This document shows positions 1 through 43,723 of a stretch of 64,000 bases of DNA, piece after piece. Within the stretch, counting starts at the first letter, position 1; every line of letters begins with the position of its first letter. The stretch is from Oncomelania hupensis (lineage: Eukaryota > Mollusca > Gastropoda > Littorinimorpha > Pomatiopsidae). The stretch lies in assembly GCA_036898135.1 (NCBI GenBank), contig CM072514.1, positions 81,005,541 to 81,069,540 on the forward strand. The letters run 5' to 3'. The notes beneath the pieces were generated by a model. The model saw nothing but the letters and a program-made list of their open reading frames with translations, did not search any database and had not been told where the DNA came from. A program made the position numbers and the translations under genes.

Positions 1-745
1 AACAGCACACTTTCTTCTTCCTTCATTGTTTGTCATTCATCCGTTTCCGCTTAAGTGTTAGACGTCGTTGAAGCCAAAGCTTCTGTTTCCGTATCGTTTG
101 AATTGTCAAGCTCCAGGGACTGGCAATTTCGCTTTTTTCGATACGTCTATAGAGTATATTTTTACCAGTTTCGCTGTATTTAATTATAAGGGTAGCACTT
201 TAAACTGAAACAGCATTTCATAGGGAAAGCGCAGTGGCCATGGTGCCCGTTACATTACAACAGAAAAAGATTGATGCCATGTTTAACATAGATTGACTTC
301 AATGCTGCGCATTTACCTGTCCAGGGCCGGACCTGGGGAAAGTCGAAGGGGGGGTTACAGGTTCAGCGAAGGCGCGAAGCGCCGAGCCTTCTAGGGGGGT
401 CCGGTGGCATGCCCCCCCCCCCCCCCCCCCCCCCGGAAATTTTTTTTTTCAAGGATGCAAAATGGTGCAATCTGGTGCTATCTGAACCTTTAAAAAGCCA
501 TTTGTGATGGTCTGGGACTTTGAGCTTTTTTAACAGTTGAACTGACAAACTCTGAGGTACAAAAATTATCCTCTGCACCTCCCTTAAAAAAACAAAAAAA
601 AACAACAACAACACACACACACACAAACATTTATTTATCAGCAGAGATGTTTTGTATACTATTATTATTCACTACTTTTTGTCGATCGCTAACAGTATAA
701 AGCTTTACCTTGTAGTTTATGAACATCACCGCCCTGCTTTCACTT

Positions 746-1225
746 TCAGTCTTGCTGCACTAGGTTCTCCGGCATTAGTACCATTTGTGAATTGTATCTT
801 CTGGCAAAACAGTTCACTGCCTCTTTGAAGTCAATATCAACATCCCTGTGCACTTTCAGTAAAGCAAGTCCATTGAGCCTCTGTTGCCCCATTGTAGAGC
901 GCAGGTAGTTTTTCAGGTTGCGCAACTGACTGTTTGAACGCTCACACTCAGCAGTAGTGACAGGCAGGGTGCAAAGGTTCTTTAGCATGATGAACAGGTT
1001 GGGATAAAAATCCCCGTCACAATGTTTCAGTGCTTCTGATGCCGTGGATGGGATGATAGCTGTCACATTCTCAGCAGCACTTCGCCATTTGCAAACCCAC
1101 CGTTGGTATTCTGCATCAAGGGTAGCGTTGTCTGGTAGGTCAGACTCCCACAACATTGCCAGTGTCTTCACCCCTTCTGGAACCTGCATGAAACCATCCT
1201 GGTTGTCTATTAAAGTGCTTGGCAC
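746..1225 (-). pseudogene. hAT transposase C-terminal (dimerisation) fragment
   Basis: This 159-codon frame carries the C-terminal hAT dimerisation region: a Pro-Val-Thr-Thr-Ala-Glu-Cys-Glu-Arg-Ser motif followed by a Leu-Arg-Ser-Thr-Met-x-Gln-x-Arg-Leu-Asn-Gly-Leu-Ala-Leu segment, as in the 52-kDa-repressor/ZMYM-like transposases common in marine invertebrates. In the intact family this domain dimerises the transposase. The N-terminal zinc finger and most of the catalytic RNase-H-like domain are missing. It lies inside the terminal repeats of the hAT element at 322-1859. Confidence 0.8.
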
Positions 1226-1238
1226 CAGACAGAGACCA

Positions 1239-1421
1239 TCAACTTGCTAGGTCAGCATTTTTGAACCTCGAGTCCAATTCGGTTGACAGGTGTTCCAAGA
1301 AAGGAATGGCAATGCTAATCTTGAAATATTCTTCTGGAGTGGCCGCAGGTTGGTTGTCACGGAGAGTCTGTCGGGATGCTTGACGAGGAACAATAACATC
1401 AGTTGTCAAAGCATTTGCCAT
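1239..1421 (-). pseudogene. hAT transposase fragment upstream of the frameshift
   Basis: A 60-codon minus-strand piece directly upstream of the dimerisation-domain frame but in a different reading frame. It contains a Tyr-Phe-Lys-Ile-Ser-Ile-Ala-Ile-Pro-Phe-Leu-Glu-His-Leu segment followed by Leu-Asp-Ser-Arg-Phe, resembling the helical stretch that precedes the dimerisation region in hAT transposases. The frame break shows that the two pieces no longer encode one protein. Confidence 0.6.
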
Positions 1422-2167
1422 TTTGCTGACTTCACCAAGCCAGGCAACGAATTATAGTTCACAATTATCAACTTAGCATCTTAATGAATATTTCTAAAAA
1501 GTCGTTTTTGGGGGATTAGGGCAGCATCAAGGTGAAGGTGCTGGAAGAGGCTTGCGGACAGAACAGGAAAATATGGCTGCATTTACTAATTTAGGCATAG
1601 GGGTTGGGTTACTTGGTCGTTTCAACGGGAAAACGCTTTGGACGTTTCAACGGATCCCTTGAAATGGATTTCCGTTGAAATGTCTATAAATAACTATTTG
1701 TACCTTGGACCAAAAGTGAATAAAAACTGCAATGTTATAAAAACAATTTTTAAAAAATTAAACCTCTTTGCATAAAACAAATTTTTTTTTTTAAGTTTGG
1801 AGGGGGGGTTCCGGAACCCAGGTACCCCCCCCCCCCCCCCCCCCCTGGATCCGGCCCTGCTGTCACAATGCTCATACAATGTCATGATGCCGTTTACCTG
1901 CAATCCAGCCCAATGATCAACAAGCCGCTATAGATGTACTTGTGATAATATATACCCTCGACAGTTTACAGCCCAAACCGCGTGTTGGTGACGTTCACGA
2001 TAGTTTACGAAGCAAGCAGATTTCTGGGTGATGAAAACAACGTCTAAAACTAGATCAGTAACATTGATTAAGCCATATCACTGAATCGGCCATTTAACCG
2101 GGCACTCTGGATTACGTGCACGCACACCAGTTAGTGTCCTTCATTTCAATCAAATTTTGCTCAAATT

Positions 2168-3387
2168 GTATGGAATTCCCTTTGTAAAATAATTCTTTGC
2201 GATTTTGTAAAAACCATTTTCAGCTAAATAATATTTATATATAAGCATATTTTCTAAATAATCATTTGTTTACAAACAATGTAAGATATATCTCAATAAT
2301 ATATTTTCTCCGTAAATAACTTGTTATTTACCTGAAAAGTACATTGTTTACGTAAATAATTCATGATATAGGTAAACAAAGCATTGTTGCTAAATAAAGA
2401 ATTATTTACCTATATAATGCATTATTTAGCAGACTTTACCTAAATAATGTATTATTTAGAAGATGTTAAACAATGCATTATTTGCGTAAACAATTCGACA
2501 CTGCAATTTTCATTATTTAGGGGATTCCAGTAGGCCTATTCACTTTAAAATTTTAATTTTATAATTAGACTGCTTTCTATAATTAAACGTAAGGTCTTTC
2601 CAAAGATTGTACATGTATATCCAAAATTTGTGTTAATTATTTATTTGTCAACATAAATCACTCCACAAATTCGAGTTAAAACGTCTGTAAAATCCGTAAC
2701 ACAAACGAAAAGTCAAGGTCAGTTTTGTGCGGGAGTGGTTAGTGTTTTCAGTATCTTTGAAGTCAATCCCGCCAATGCAGAAATAATGATGGATCCCTCT
2801 TATCCGGAGCCGTTACCGTTACAGTTTTGTGTTTTAATACTGTTACGAACATATTAAAAATAGAGTGAAATAAAGCAGTTGCCGCAAAACAACGTAAACT
2901 CACGATTTTCCATTCTTCTTTATCACTACGCACAACCTCACAGTGATACGACTTTTATTTGCGAATCCCCTAAATAATAAAAATTCCAGTCCCTAAACAA
3001 TGACTTGTTTACGTAAAAAATGCATTATTTAGTCGCATCTTCTAAATAATACATTAATGAATTATAGCCGCTGGACCTAAAGCAGTAACCATGTAATGTA
3101 ATGTAATGAATTATATAGATAAAACAAATCGTTATTTATAAAAATTTCTAAATAATACATTATTTCACACAATCTGTTAATTAATGCATTATATAGGTAA
3201 ATAATTCTTTATTTAGCAACATATATATATTTACATATATCATGATTTATTTACCTAAACAGTTATTTACCGACAAAATATATTATTTAGAGAAATCTTA
3301 CATTGTTTGTATACAAAAGATTATTTTCGAAAATATTATTTAGCTAAATGTGGTGAAAATAAATATTTTACAAGGGGAATTTTATAC
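2168..3387. mobile_element. Non-autonomous element with long (about 360 bp) terminal inverted repeats
   Basis: The left arm (2168-2526) and right arm (2963-3387) are imperfect reverse complements from the outer ends (GTATGGAATTCCCTTTG versus GTATAAAATTCCCCTTG) to the inner ends (TTATTTAGGGGATTC facing GAATCCCCTAAATAA). The arms consist largely of small palindromes built on TAAATAAT and ATTATTTA. The roughly 436-bp spacer has no arm homology and no convincing ORF. The structure fits a foldback/MITE-type element. The superfamily is unknown and no clear target duplication is seen. Confidence 0.75.
3067..3105 (+). mobile_element. R1 retroposon, 39-bp 3'-end-only insertion
   Basis: The sequence CCGCTGGACCTAAAGCAG followed by GTAATG repeats is the extreme 3' end of the R1 family found at 11.7, 37.1 and 43.7-53.3 kb. 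It is flanked by a perfect 10-bp direct repeat, ATGAATTATA (3057-3066 and 3106-3115). It interrupts the right arm of the palindromic element. This is a severely 5'-truncated retrotransposition event. Confidence 0.85.
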
Positions 3388-3697
3388 TGTTGGGCATGAC
3401 AAACTTTCTTACAGCCAAGCTTGGGGAGTGTTTTAGACAAACCATCTAGAAGGTCAACTTACGAGCTGAGGCCATCTGGACAGTCACAACCCTGTGTTGA
3501 ATAAACCGTTTTCTTCTATGAATTCTTAGTTTAATAATGTTTATCAAGTCAAGTCAAGTCAAGAAATCTGTACTACCCCAATGAAGAATTCATAGAGTTT
3601 ATGTGAAGAGACCATAAAACGAGGCCATAGCCCCTCCAAGGTGGAAAGTAATTTAAAGATATTTCCAAAAACCTACACAAATAGACTCAGCAAATAA
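3388..3697. other. Non-genic stretch with a CAAGT-repeat-associated motif
   Basis: No gene is seen. A short (CAAGT)n run at about 3546-3562 followed by AAGAAATCTGTA recurs at 61,255-61,306, so this is part of a dispersed repeat. Confidence 0.5.
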
Positions 3698-3876
3698 AGA
3701 AAGAAAGATATTTCTCTTATATAGTGCACTTACAAGCTCAGAGAGCTTCTCAAGGCGCTGGCTACTAATATCCAGCAATCACACAATAGTTTGCTGAAGT
3801 CAGGATTCGAACCCACGTCGCCCAAGACGCACTCACACAAGTCGTGCGCTCTGACCACTGAGCTATCCCTGCCGCC
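3698..3876 (-). mobile_element. tRNA-derived SINE
   Basis: Read on the minus strand it starts GGCGGCAGGGATAGCTCAGTGG (pol III A box, tRNA head), then GGGTTCGAATCC (B box), and ends with GCGCCTTGAGAAG and a CACTATATAAGAGA tail. The tail type is shared with the pieces at 3940-4066, 17,000-17,126 and 45,660-45,715. The A and B boxes look intact. Confidence 0.85.
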
Positions 3877-3939
3877 CAAGCACTAAGTCCTTTCTCCTCG
3901 ATCTTACCTGGTCAGCCAGGATTGTGTTCAGTTGTCTGA

Positions 3940-4066
3940 GAGTCAGACGATGCGCCCAGCGCTTGCAAGTGTGCGCCTAGGGCGGCTTGATTTAGCCCAT
4001 GTATCGGCCAGCGCCTTGAGCACCTTTTGAGCTGGAAAAGCGCTATATAAGAACGAAAGAATGGAA
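3940..4066 (+). mobile_element. SINE 3' part with GCGCTATATAAG tail
   Basis: The segment AGGGCGGCTTGATTTAG...GCCAGCGCCTTGAGC...AAAAGCGCTATATAAG is the 3' half of the local SINE family. A degraded relative lies at 17,000-17,126. The tetranucleotide array begins just downstream, a common arrangement at SINE tails. Confidence 0.65.
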
Positions 4067-4092
4067 TACAATAACATAAAATGAATGGATAA

Positions 4093-4285
<193 letters not shown>

Positions 4286-4582
4286 GATAAATGCATAAAT
4301 AAATAATTAAATGCTAAATGTGGTGGTGATGCTGTGATAATATAACTAAAATAATGAACGGGACCTTTGTGGTAGGCAAACACAGTGGCGCGGGAGGCAA
4401 GCTACTAACTATAGGTAGTGTTTCTATGAAGTTTTGTCAAAACTCGTTTAGCGGTTCTTGAGATATAGCCTCTAACAGAAGAAAAGACCTACAGACTGAC
4501 AAACTGATGTTTGGCTCGTTCTGATTTCCCCCTATCTCAAAGTATTTCCAGATGAAAGACAAGAACAAAATACCATGCAATG

Positions 4583-4925
4583 TGTTACACGTTGTTAATT
4601 ATCAATGGCCGGTTCAGCCCCGATGCTTGAATCTTGATAAGTGTCACTCGGATTCGTTTATCCACGCAGCCTGCTCACTCAGCAACAAAGCTGGAGTCGT
4701 CGTATAAAGTTGTCCAACTTTATTCAGCAAACAACAACTGCATACAAGATCACGTTCCAAAAATCTCATCAAAGATCATCATAAAAAAATCATCACATAT
4801 CTCTATCAATCATTCTCACTCAAGAAGACAGCGGGTTACTTATATAGTCTCTCTGCAATCGAGGAAAAGTTCTAACATTCCAGCATGACGCAATAACACC
4901 CAATCAAAATAAAACTCGTCACTGA
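4583..4925 (+). mobile_element. LTR-like repeat, 5' fragment
   Basis: Starts TGTTACAC and matches the first half of the repeats at 8568-9225 and 56,635-57,254, including the shared segments GATGCTTGAATC, GGAGTCGTCGTATAAAG and ACTTATATAGTCTCTCTGC. It breaks off at the junction with the RTE tail at about 4926. Its 3' end is missing. Confidence 0.65.
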
Positions 4926-5352
4926 TTTACAAGGAAGAATACAAAGCATGGAGATGAGGTGCTACAGAAGACTTCTGGGCATTTCCTATACCCAGCACAT
5001 CACCAACGACGAAGTCCGAAAGACTATCACGCAAGCCCTTGGACAACACGATGACCTGCTCACATTGGTGAAGAAACAAAAACTCCGATGGTATGGCCAC
5101 GTCACCAGATCATCAGGCCTTGCGAAGACCATTCTGCAAGGCACAGCGCAAGGAGGTATAAGAAGAGGGAGACCGAAAAAAGAGGTGGGAGGACAGCATT
5201 CGAGAATGGACTGGTTTGACACTGAGCGAAGCCATCATGGTTACTGAGGACAGAGAAAGATGGAGTACGCTGGTTAAACGATCATCTGTGGTGCCCCTAC
5301 GACCTCCGAGTTACTGGATAGGATAGGATATAGGATAGGATAGGATAGGATA
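4926..5352 (+). mobile_element. RTE-type LINE, 3' end (ORF2 C-terminus plus GGATAG tail)
   Basis: The conceptual product includes Arg-Tyr-Tyr-Gly-His-type text (LRWYGHVTRS), ILQGTAQGG, RRGRPKK, WTGLTLSEA and a C-terminus before a (GGATA)n tail. These are landmarks of the C-terminal part of RTE-clade reverse transcriptase proteins in invertebrates. The frame shifts near 5170. At least eight related copies lie in this window, all 5'-truncated. Confidence 0.8.
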
Positions 5353-5510
5353 TACATCAGTGTCGTCAGCAAACAGTCTTGACAGTGATGATAGGGTGTC
5401 TGGGAGGTCGTTGATGCAACCCAAGAAAAGGCAAGGGTCTTGGGTAACCCCGGATCGAGCTAACATTGAGGAGGGGTGGAGGGGAGGAGGGGAGGAATAA
5501 TTGTTTCCGT
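5353..5510 (-). pseudogene. LINE reverse-transcriptase fragment (FADD box)
   Basis: The minus strand encodes a short piece with an INDLPDTLSS segment and RLFADDTDVY, the F/YxDD catalytic box of a non-LTR reverse transcriptase. It abuts the GGATAG tail of the preceding RTE copy and has no continuation on either side. Confidence 0.65.
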
Positions 5511-5648
5511 GCGCCACTCCTCTAGACAGGTGTTAGATGGTGGGAGTGGGGGTGAAGGAGGGAGAGGGGTATGTGAATGGGGAGATCACACGAAGGATGA
5601 GGAAGTAAATATATCGGCTACAGATTTTTTGACAAGTAAATAGACTAG

Positions 5649-5849
5649 TCACACGTGTTGGGTAAAAAGACGAGTTTTCAGGTTTTTCTTAAAAGTGGGG
5701 AGGGACTGTGAACGCTGTAGCTGAGCAGGTAGAGATCGAGTTCCAGAGAGTGGGAGCAAATGAAGAGAATGATCGTTTTCCAAATGAAAAGTTTTCGTAA
5801 GTATTGCTTTAAGTTCAAGGCACAAATCAAATGATTTTAAAAAAAACAA
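5649..5849 (-). pseudogene. LINE C-terminal fragment (CR1/Jockey-like)
   Basis: The minus-strand product ends with RSLPAQLQRSQSLPTFKKNL and KTRLF, the typical last 30 or so residues of CR1/Jockey-group reverse transcriptases. No upstream domain is attached. Its order relative to the FADD fragment shows that they are separate insertions or rearranged. Confidence 0.6.
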
Positions 5850-5864
5850 ACCTTATTTAAAAAA

Positions 5865-6875
<1,011 letters not shown>

Positions 6876-6926
6876 TGCTTGTGTAGCTTAGGTTTCATTG
6901 GCATTGCAATCTCTTGTCTAGATCAG

Positions 6927-37967
<31,041 letters not shown>

Positions 37968-38089
37968 TGACAATGTCAACACCAGCCATAATCGTCGTTG
38001 GGGTGTGTTTGTGTCAAGCTTGTTTGGACTGTTCTGTTTTCAACCAGGGATCTTTTTAGATAACATTTTTGATTGTGTGTGTATTGTGT

Positions 38090-38352
38090 GACAGTGGTGA
38101 AGAAACAGAAACTCTGATGGTATGGCTACGTCACCAGAGCATCAGGTCTTGCAAAGACCATCCTGCAAGGTGCGGTGCAAGGAGGAAGAAGAAGAGGGAG
38201 ACAGAAAAAGAAGTGGGAGGACAACATTCGAGAATGGACTGGCTTGACATTGAACGAAGCTATGAGGGTTGCTGAGGACAGAGAAGGATAGGGTACGCTG
38301 ATTAAACGATCATTTGTGGTGCCCCAATGACTTTTAGAGTTACAGGATAGGA
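38090..38352 (+). mobile_element. RTE-type LINE 3' end with target duplication
   Basis: Plus-strand RTE tail copy downstream of the gene A stop. A perfect 10-bp duplication TGTATTGTGT (38,080-38,089 and 38,353-38,362) flanks it. It is frameshifted and ends with GGATAG. Confidence 0.9.
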
Positions 38353-38362
38353 TGTATTGTGT

Positions 38363-39429
38363 TTGCGAACGTGTGTGTGGGTGTGTTTGCTTGTGTGTGT
38401 GTGTGTATGTGTGTGCATATAGCATATAACGGTGATCTGATATGAACAATGTTTTGCTTCAGTTTTATTGAAAGAATTTTATTGTTGACAATTGTGGTGC
38501 AAGTTTTGTTTGGTTTTAATGTTAATTTCAGCATCCAGTGAAGCATTTCATTCCTTGACAGTTGTTTTGTCAGAAGTCACACTGGTTTCTCTCTCCAGTT
38601 TTTGCTTCCCAGAACGCATGTTTACAAGACAATTTATATTTCCAGTATGAGAAAATACATCCAGTGGACTGTCTAGGTTCAGTTCAGTTCAGTTCTTTAA
38701 AAAGAAAAAAAGAAGGAAGAAAAAAAGTAATCATCAAAGTGGTTCTGATCTGCCAGAAATGCCTTTTATGGGTGCCAGTGTATTGTCCAAACGAGTACCC
38801 TTTTCTTTAGAACCGCAATCTGGGGCCAGCGTATACCCCAAGCAAAGTTCTAGTTTCTGGAGATTACCGATTGAGATTGATAACACCCTGGATAAAGCTG
38901 AGAATCCACTGCTACGTCACAAACCCTGAAAATCACTGGTGTTCTTGGTAGAAATTTATGCATTGCCATTTGTACTAACTGGCAGTGCGTGCTAAAGCCA
39001 TTTTCTGTGACTGGATGATGAAATTCCATACCCACAGACAGCACATGTTTGACCCATTTTGATTTTCTGCGGCATATCACATATGAAAAGCATTCATTTT
39101 TCACCACGGGTCTCCCGATCGGCATTCTAGGGACGGTTGAAAGCCATCATGACTGTAAAAATACTTTCACTGACAGATACCAAGTCATGACTATGGTTAA
39201 ATTTCCTTAAAAAATATGAGTCAGGTCCATTTTTAATACAAAGAATTTTTTTTTTTTAGTTCAATCACACTCACAAACACACAAACATACCTTCTATACA
39301 TACTTGACCATCTTTTTCTCGGCCAATTTGCAAAGTAAATGTTGTTTGTCATGAAAATGTATTTCCACAATCAAAAGACAAATGCAGAACGATACACCAA
39401 CCCTATTTTGTGGTTGTGATAAGTTTTTG
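38363..39429. other. Non-genic stretch downstream of gene A
   Basis: Probably 3' flank of gene A. About 39,147-39,210 is an inverted relative of 8378-8432. A minus-strand frame of 91 codons (38,850-39,125) has no recognised domain. A GT-rich run lies at 38,370-38,420. Confidence 0.4.
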
Positions 39430-40197
39430 TTGTTGTCTTTATCTTCTGTCAGCTTCCACATCATAAAAGTTCTATCTTCTGTCAGCTTCCACATGGTAAA
39501 AGTCCTGTCTTCTGTCAGCTTCCACATGATAAAAGTCCTATCTTCTGTCAGCTTCACATGATAAAAGTCCTATCTTCTGTCAGATTCCACATGGGAAAAG
39601 TCCTATCTTCTGTCAGATTCCACATAATAAAAGTCTTATCTTCTGTCAGCTTCATCATGTGATAAAAGTTCTATCTTTTGTCAGCTTCCACATGATAAAA
39701 GTCCTATCTTCTGTCAGCTTCCACATGGTAAAAGTCCTGTCTTCTGTTCAGCTTCCACATGATAAAAGTCCTATCTTCTGTCAGCTTCCACATGATAAAA
39801 GTCCTATCTTTTGTCAGCTTCCACATGATAAAAGTCATATCCACACGTAATGATAAAAGTCATGTCTTCTGTCAGCTTCCACATGATAAAAGTCCTATCT
39901 TCTGTCAGCTTCCACATGATAAAAGTCCTATCTTCTGTCAGCTTCCACATGATAAAAGTCCTATCTTCTGTCAGCTTCCACATGATAAAAGTCCTATCTT
40001 CTGTCAGCTTCACATGATAAATGTCCTATCTTCTGTCAGCTTCCAAATGATAAAAGTTTTATCTTCTGTCTGTCAGCTTCCACGTTGTAAAAGGCCTATC
40101 TTCTGTCAGCTTCCACATGATAAAAGTCCTATCTTCTGTCAGCTTCCATGTGGTAAAAGTCCTATCTTCTGTCAGCTTTAACATGATAAAAGTCCTG
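39430..40197. repeat. Minisatellite, 33-bp unit, about 23 copies
   Basis: Unit CTTCCACATGATAAAAGTCC plus TATCTTCTGTCAG, with variants one base shorter. Because 33 is a multiple of three, long open frames with an 11-residue repeat appear on both strands. They are not genes. Confidence 0.95.
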
Positions 40198-40671
40198 GTG
40201 TATAAGTGGTTTGACTATTTGGCAACCTCAATTTTTGCAACATTTATTTTTGCTCAGCTTTGCGTTCGTTTTGCGTTATGTTCATTGAGCGCATCATTAC
40301 ATGTTATCCCTTTTGAAGTAGTTTTCCACACTCCCTTACTCCATCATCCCATCACTCCACCTCCAACCCCTCCAACTCCTTCCCTTAATATCCCTCCCAT
40401 CCCCCCTCCTCCCTCCTCCCACCTCTCTTTGGCTTTGTCTCCCTCGTCGAGGTTTTCACGTAAATCCATTATGTTTATTTGATTTACATGTGATTTGATT
40501 TCTTATAATCTTGTACAGCATTTTCTTTTATTTTTGTGTGCATAAGATAGTTTGTTTTGAATCACCGTTGACATTTGATTTGGTTCATTTTATGCAACTT
40601 ATGAGTCTTGTGAGTAATTCCAACTTGTCTGGATATTTTAAAGCATAATTTTACCTACAGCAAATCAACAG

Positions 40672-41879
40672 TTGTGGCAGACCACCACAAAACCAGTCTC
40701 AACTCGTGCGCAGTTGAAGCGAGCTTTGGGTGAAAAGAAATCATGGAGGTCTGGATGGTCGAATTTGCGATTTTAGCAAAAAATGAGTTGTTGAAACACT
40801 AAACAACGATGTAGTATTAAAGCTTTTGGCCAGAAACACGTTTAAAGTACTTTATTATTTGGGGTTTAATTACATCAACACTGCACAATGAAGCTGTCGT
40901 TTAAGATTAATACTGCTTATTTTGAAACAACCCTTACAGAATCACACATAGTGTGGTATTGCCATGAAGGGGAATTCTCCATTTCTTTTGTGAAAGTTAC
41001 TCAACATTTTTGGGGAAACTAGGTCATTTGCTATATAAGGAAAATGATGTATACACAAGTCCTTCAAGATTGATCAATCAGAAAACACCACTTGGCAACT
41101 GAGGCAGGCTGCGACTGTCAAAATTTCCCATTGGCCCAAGCCTTGTGGAGGGAATAACTCTTCACGAATCTACTGTAAACTCGCTTTCTGTTGTGGTGAG
41201 AATTTGAGAGAGAAGAGTGACATTTTTCTATGAAAAAATGAATGCACAACACCATTCAAACCTGGTTTATTCTGTGACAGGTGGTATTTTACCCACCGAA
41301 AATGTGGGGGTGTTTGATGGTATTTATTTTTTATGCTCATTTTCTATCTTGTCTGCAGCCTTATTTGTCCTATTTTTCAGAACTTTATATGTAGAAATAA
41401 GTTCTAATTGTTTCGTTCCACAGTGAACTTGTACTCATTTTAGTGCAATCAAAACTAAACTGCACTCTAATATATCTTCAAAAACACTGTAGGCAGCAGT
41501 TTGGGTGATTACTCTGATAGTGGCTCTGTGAATGGGCTTTAAACAAAATAATTTTATGTTAGAACCGTCACATTTCAAGTTATAATTTATCCCACAATGT
41601 TTAGTAGGCCATAGGGTTAAATATTGGAAATTTTGGGTTGTTTTGAAGTACCATTGGTATGGAAATAGTGTAGAATTAGAGTACAACATTTTGAGGGCCA
41701 TTTTCTTAGAATGGCCGAATGCTGACTTGCTGCTTTTAAATGGCCATAACCTTTTCAATTTTTGTCCTATAGGGTTGGTTCTTACAGAAAAATGTTAATA
41801 AATTACAGTAGATTTTAGAAACACATTTAACTCAAAACATCCAAAATGACAAGACAGGTTTTGTGGTGGGCTGCCACAA
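40672..41879. mobile_element. TIR element V, about 1.2 kb
   Basis: Inverted ends TTGTGGCAGACCACCACAAA and, reverse-complemented, TTGTGGCAGCCCACCACAAA, continuing to about 28 bp with two mismatches. No transposase frame is recognisable. The flanking duplication is unclear. The superfamily is not identified. Confidence 0.7.
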
Positions 41880-43603
41880 TTTGTTATAAAATTCAAATGT
41901 CAAACCAAGCATGCAAGAGGTGTTTTAACCTCTTTTCATTAGTCTTCAGTATTTGAGTTTTGTGAATTGTTGATTTTGTTTGGCTAATGTTTTTTCTTTG
42001 CTTCCAATATCTTATTTTGTTAATGTTAATTAATTGGGTTTTATTTCTTTCATGAGGGCCCTTTATACAGTTGTTTTTTACTGGATTTTTTTGTTTGTTT
42101 GTTTTTTGTTTTTTTGTTTCTGATGTGATTTTTTTGTTTCTTATACCATGCTTTGTTTGTTATACAAATATTTAAAGTTCTACATGATGAAGTTAAAACT
42201 GACTTTGTTGGTGAACGTAGTGAGTGGTCGTGGCATGTTAAAGGGCATAAAATCTCCAGGTAAAACTGTTCAAGCGCCGGTAAAAGTCAGTCAGCAAATG
42301 AGTTAAGTTCAGTTCTAGCATTTTGACTTGTTTTGGTTTGTTTTGTTTTGTTCCACTGTGACTTGCCTGTGTGTACTCGTGAAGGCTCCTCTGTAATTGA
42401 GTGTTGTGATATTGCTGATTGTCTTCGTAATTTGCAATCTTGAGATATGTCATGTTATAATAATGTATAAGTCAGTCATTAATTCTTTCATATGCATACA
42501 TAAATATTTGTGAAATGCTTGCATATATATTTTTTTTCTGAATTTTGGCATAAGATGTTTCTGCATTTATAAATACACATTATTTCGTTTTAATCATAAT
42601 CATTAATAATAAAACAACTCGCTGCTGCAATATTGTTTCCAAGAATGCAAGTATTCCACGATCAATTCTTTATTATGCCTACAAAAACAGCAATAACTGT
42701 TACTGTTCACAATTCTTTATTTTATTTCAGCGGTGCACAAAACTAATTGTGTTGAGTGGTTGCAGATGAACAATTTGTTTATTATTTGTGTGTATGTTAT
42801 TTATTTCTTTATTTTATTCTTGATAAACCAACTAGGACCTACAATCATTTTTAAAAAAATGTAACTAAAGTGTGTTTATGATAAAAACATGTAAAAAAAA
42901 AAAAAAGATATTTATATGTGTTATTTTTAAATTTTGATTTTAATCTGTACAGGTGCTGGAAGACAAAGCAAGATAGCATTCTCGAACGCGCTTTGGAAAC
43001 CATACTTTTTTTGGTTTGTTTCGTAAACGAATACAATTAGTGTATACGACTGTATAATGAAATGTTTCCTAAACTTACGCAGGAGGCTTTTATTTTGTAC
43101 TCCCCGTGTTGTTGCTACATATTTAGTTCAGTGTGTTATGATGTTGTTCAAATACCCATCTCCAATATTAATACTTCAACCTTGAAATTGGATTTTATTT
43201 GTGTGTGTGTGTGTATGCACTATTTATTTAGCGTGTTGCAACATTGAAAATTATGAGGGCTTTTGCTATATAGGGGCTGAATGACACGTTTCACCGATCA
43301 GGTGAGGATAAGCGATCAACAATCTCTTCATCATTGATCAATAGTAATAACAATAATTTAGTTTATAATGTGCAAAACCAAACTGTCATCTTGCTCTAAG
43401 CACTGGCACACATAGACATACATACAGGCAAGGATCAATACAATAAAACGGTCTAAAAGCTGTCCTCAGCTGCAGCAGAACACCAGCACTCACAACCATA
43501 ACTTCCACAGGGTCGCGCTCCTACTAAGGTGCAACGTGGTTTTGAAAATCTTTGAAGTTTTATGTCTTTTTTTCATTTATGTTGCATTGGTAATTAATGG
43601 GGT
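41880..43603. other. Intergenic stretch, no gene seen
   Basis: T-rich intergenic sequence (TTTGTTTGTTTG runs near 42,080-42,130). No repeats or exons identified. Confidence 0.4.

Positions 43604-43697
<94 letters not shown>
43604..43697. repeat. (TA)n(GA)n microsatellite
   Basis: About 22 TA units followed by about 23 GA units, just upstream of an R1 insertion. Confidence 0.95.
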
Positions 43698-43700
<3 letters not shown>

Positions 43701-43723
43701 TATATAGATATATATGGGTAGCT

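Larger units (their letters stand above)
322..1859 (-). mobile_element. hAT-superfamily DNA transposon, degraded
   Basis: The ends are inverted: CAGGGCCGGACC at the left and the complement of CAGGGCCGGATCC at the right, the usual CAGGG-type hAT terminus. The element is flanked by a 5-bp direct repeat CTGTC (317-321 and 1860-1864), shorter than the 8 bp typical of hAT. Inside, on the minus strand, are two out-of-frame pieces of a transposase. A run of 23 C lies near the left end and a run of 21 C near the right end, both on the plus strand. The element is non-functional because the transposase is short and frameshifted. Confidence 0.8.

Noticed and set aside
3840..3876. tRNA gene on the minus strand
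   Set aside because: A and B boxes are present, but the sequence continues into a SINE body and tail and lacks a proper acceptor stem.
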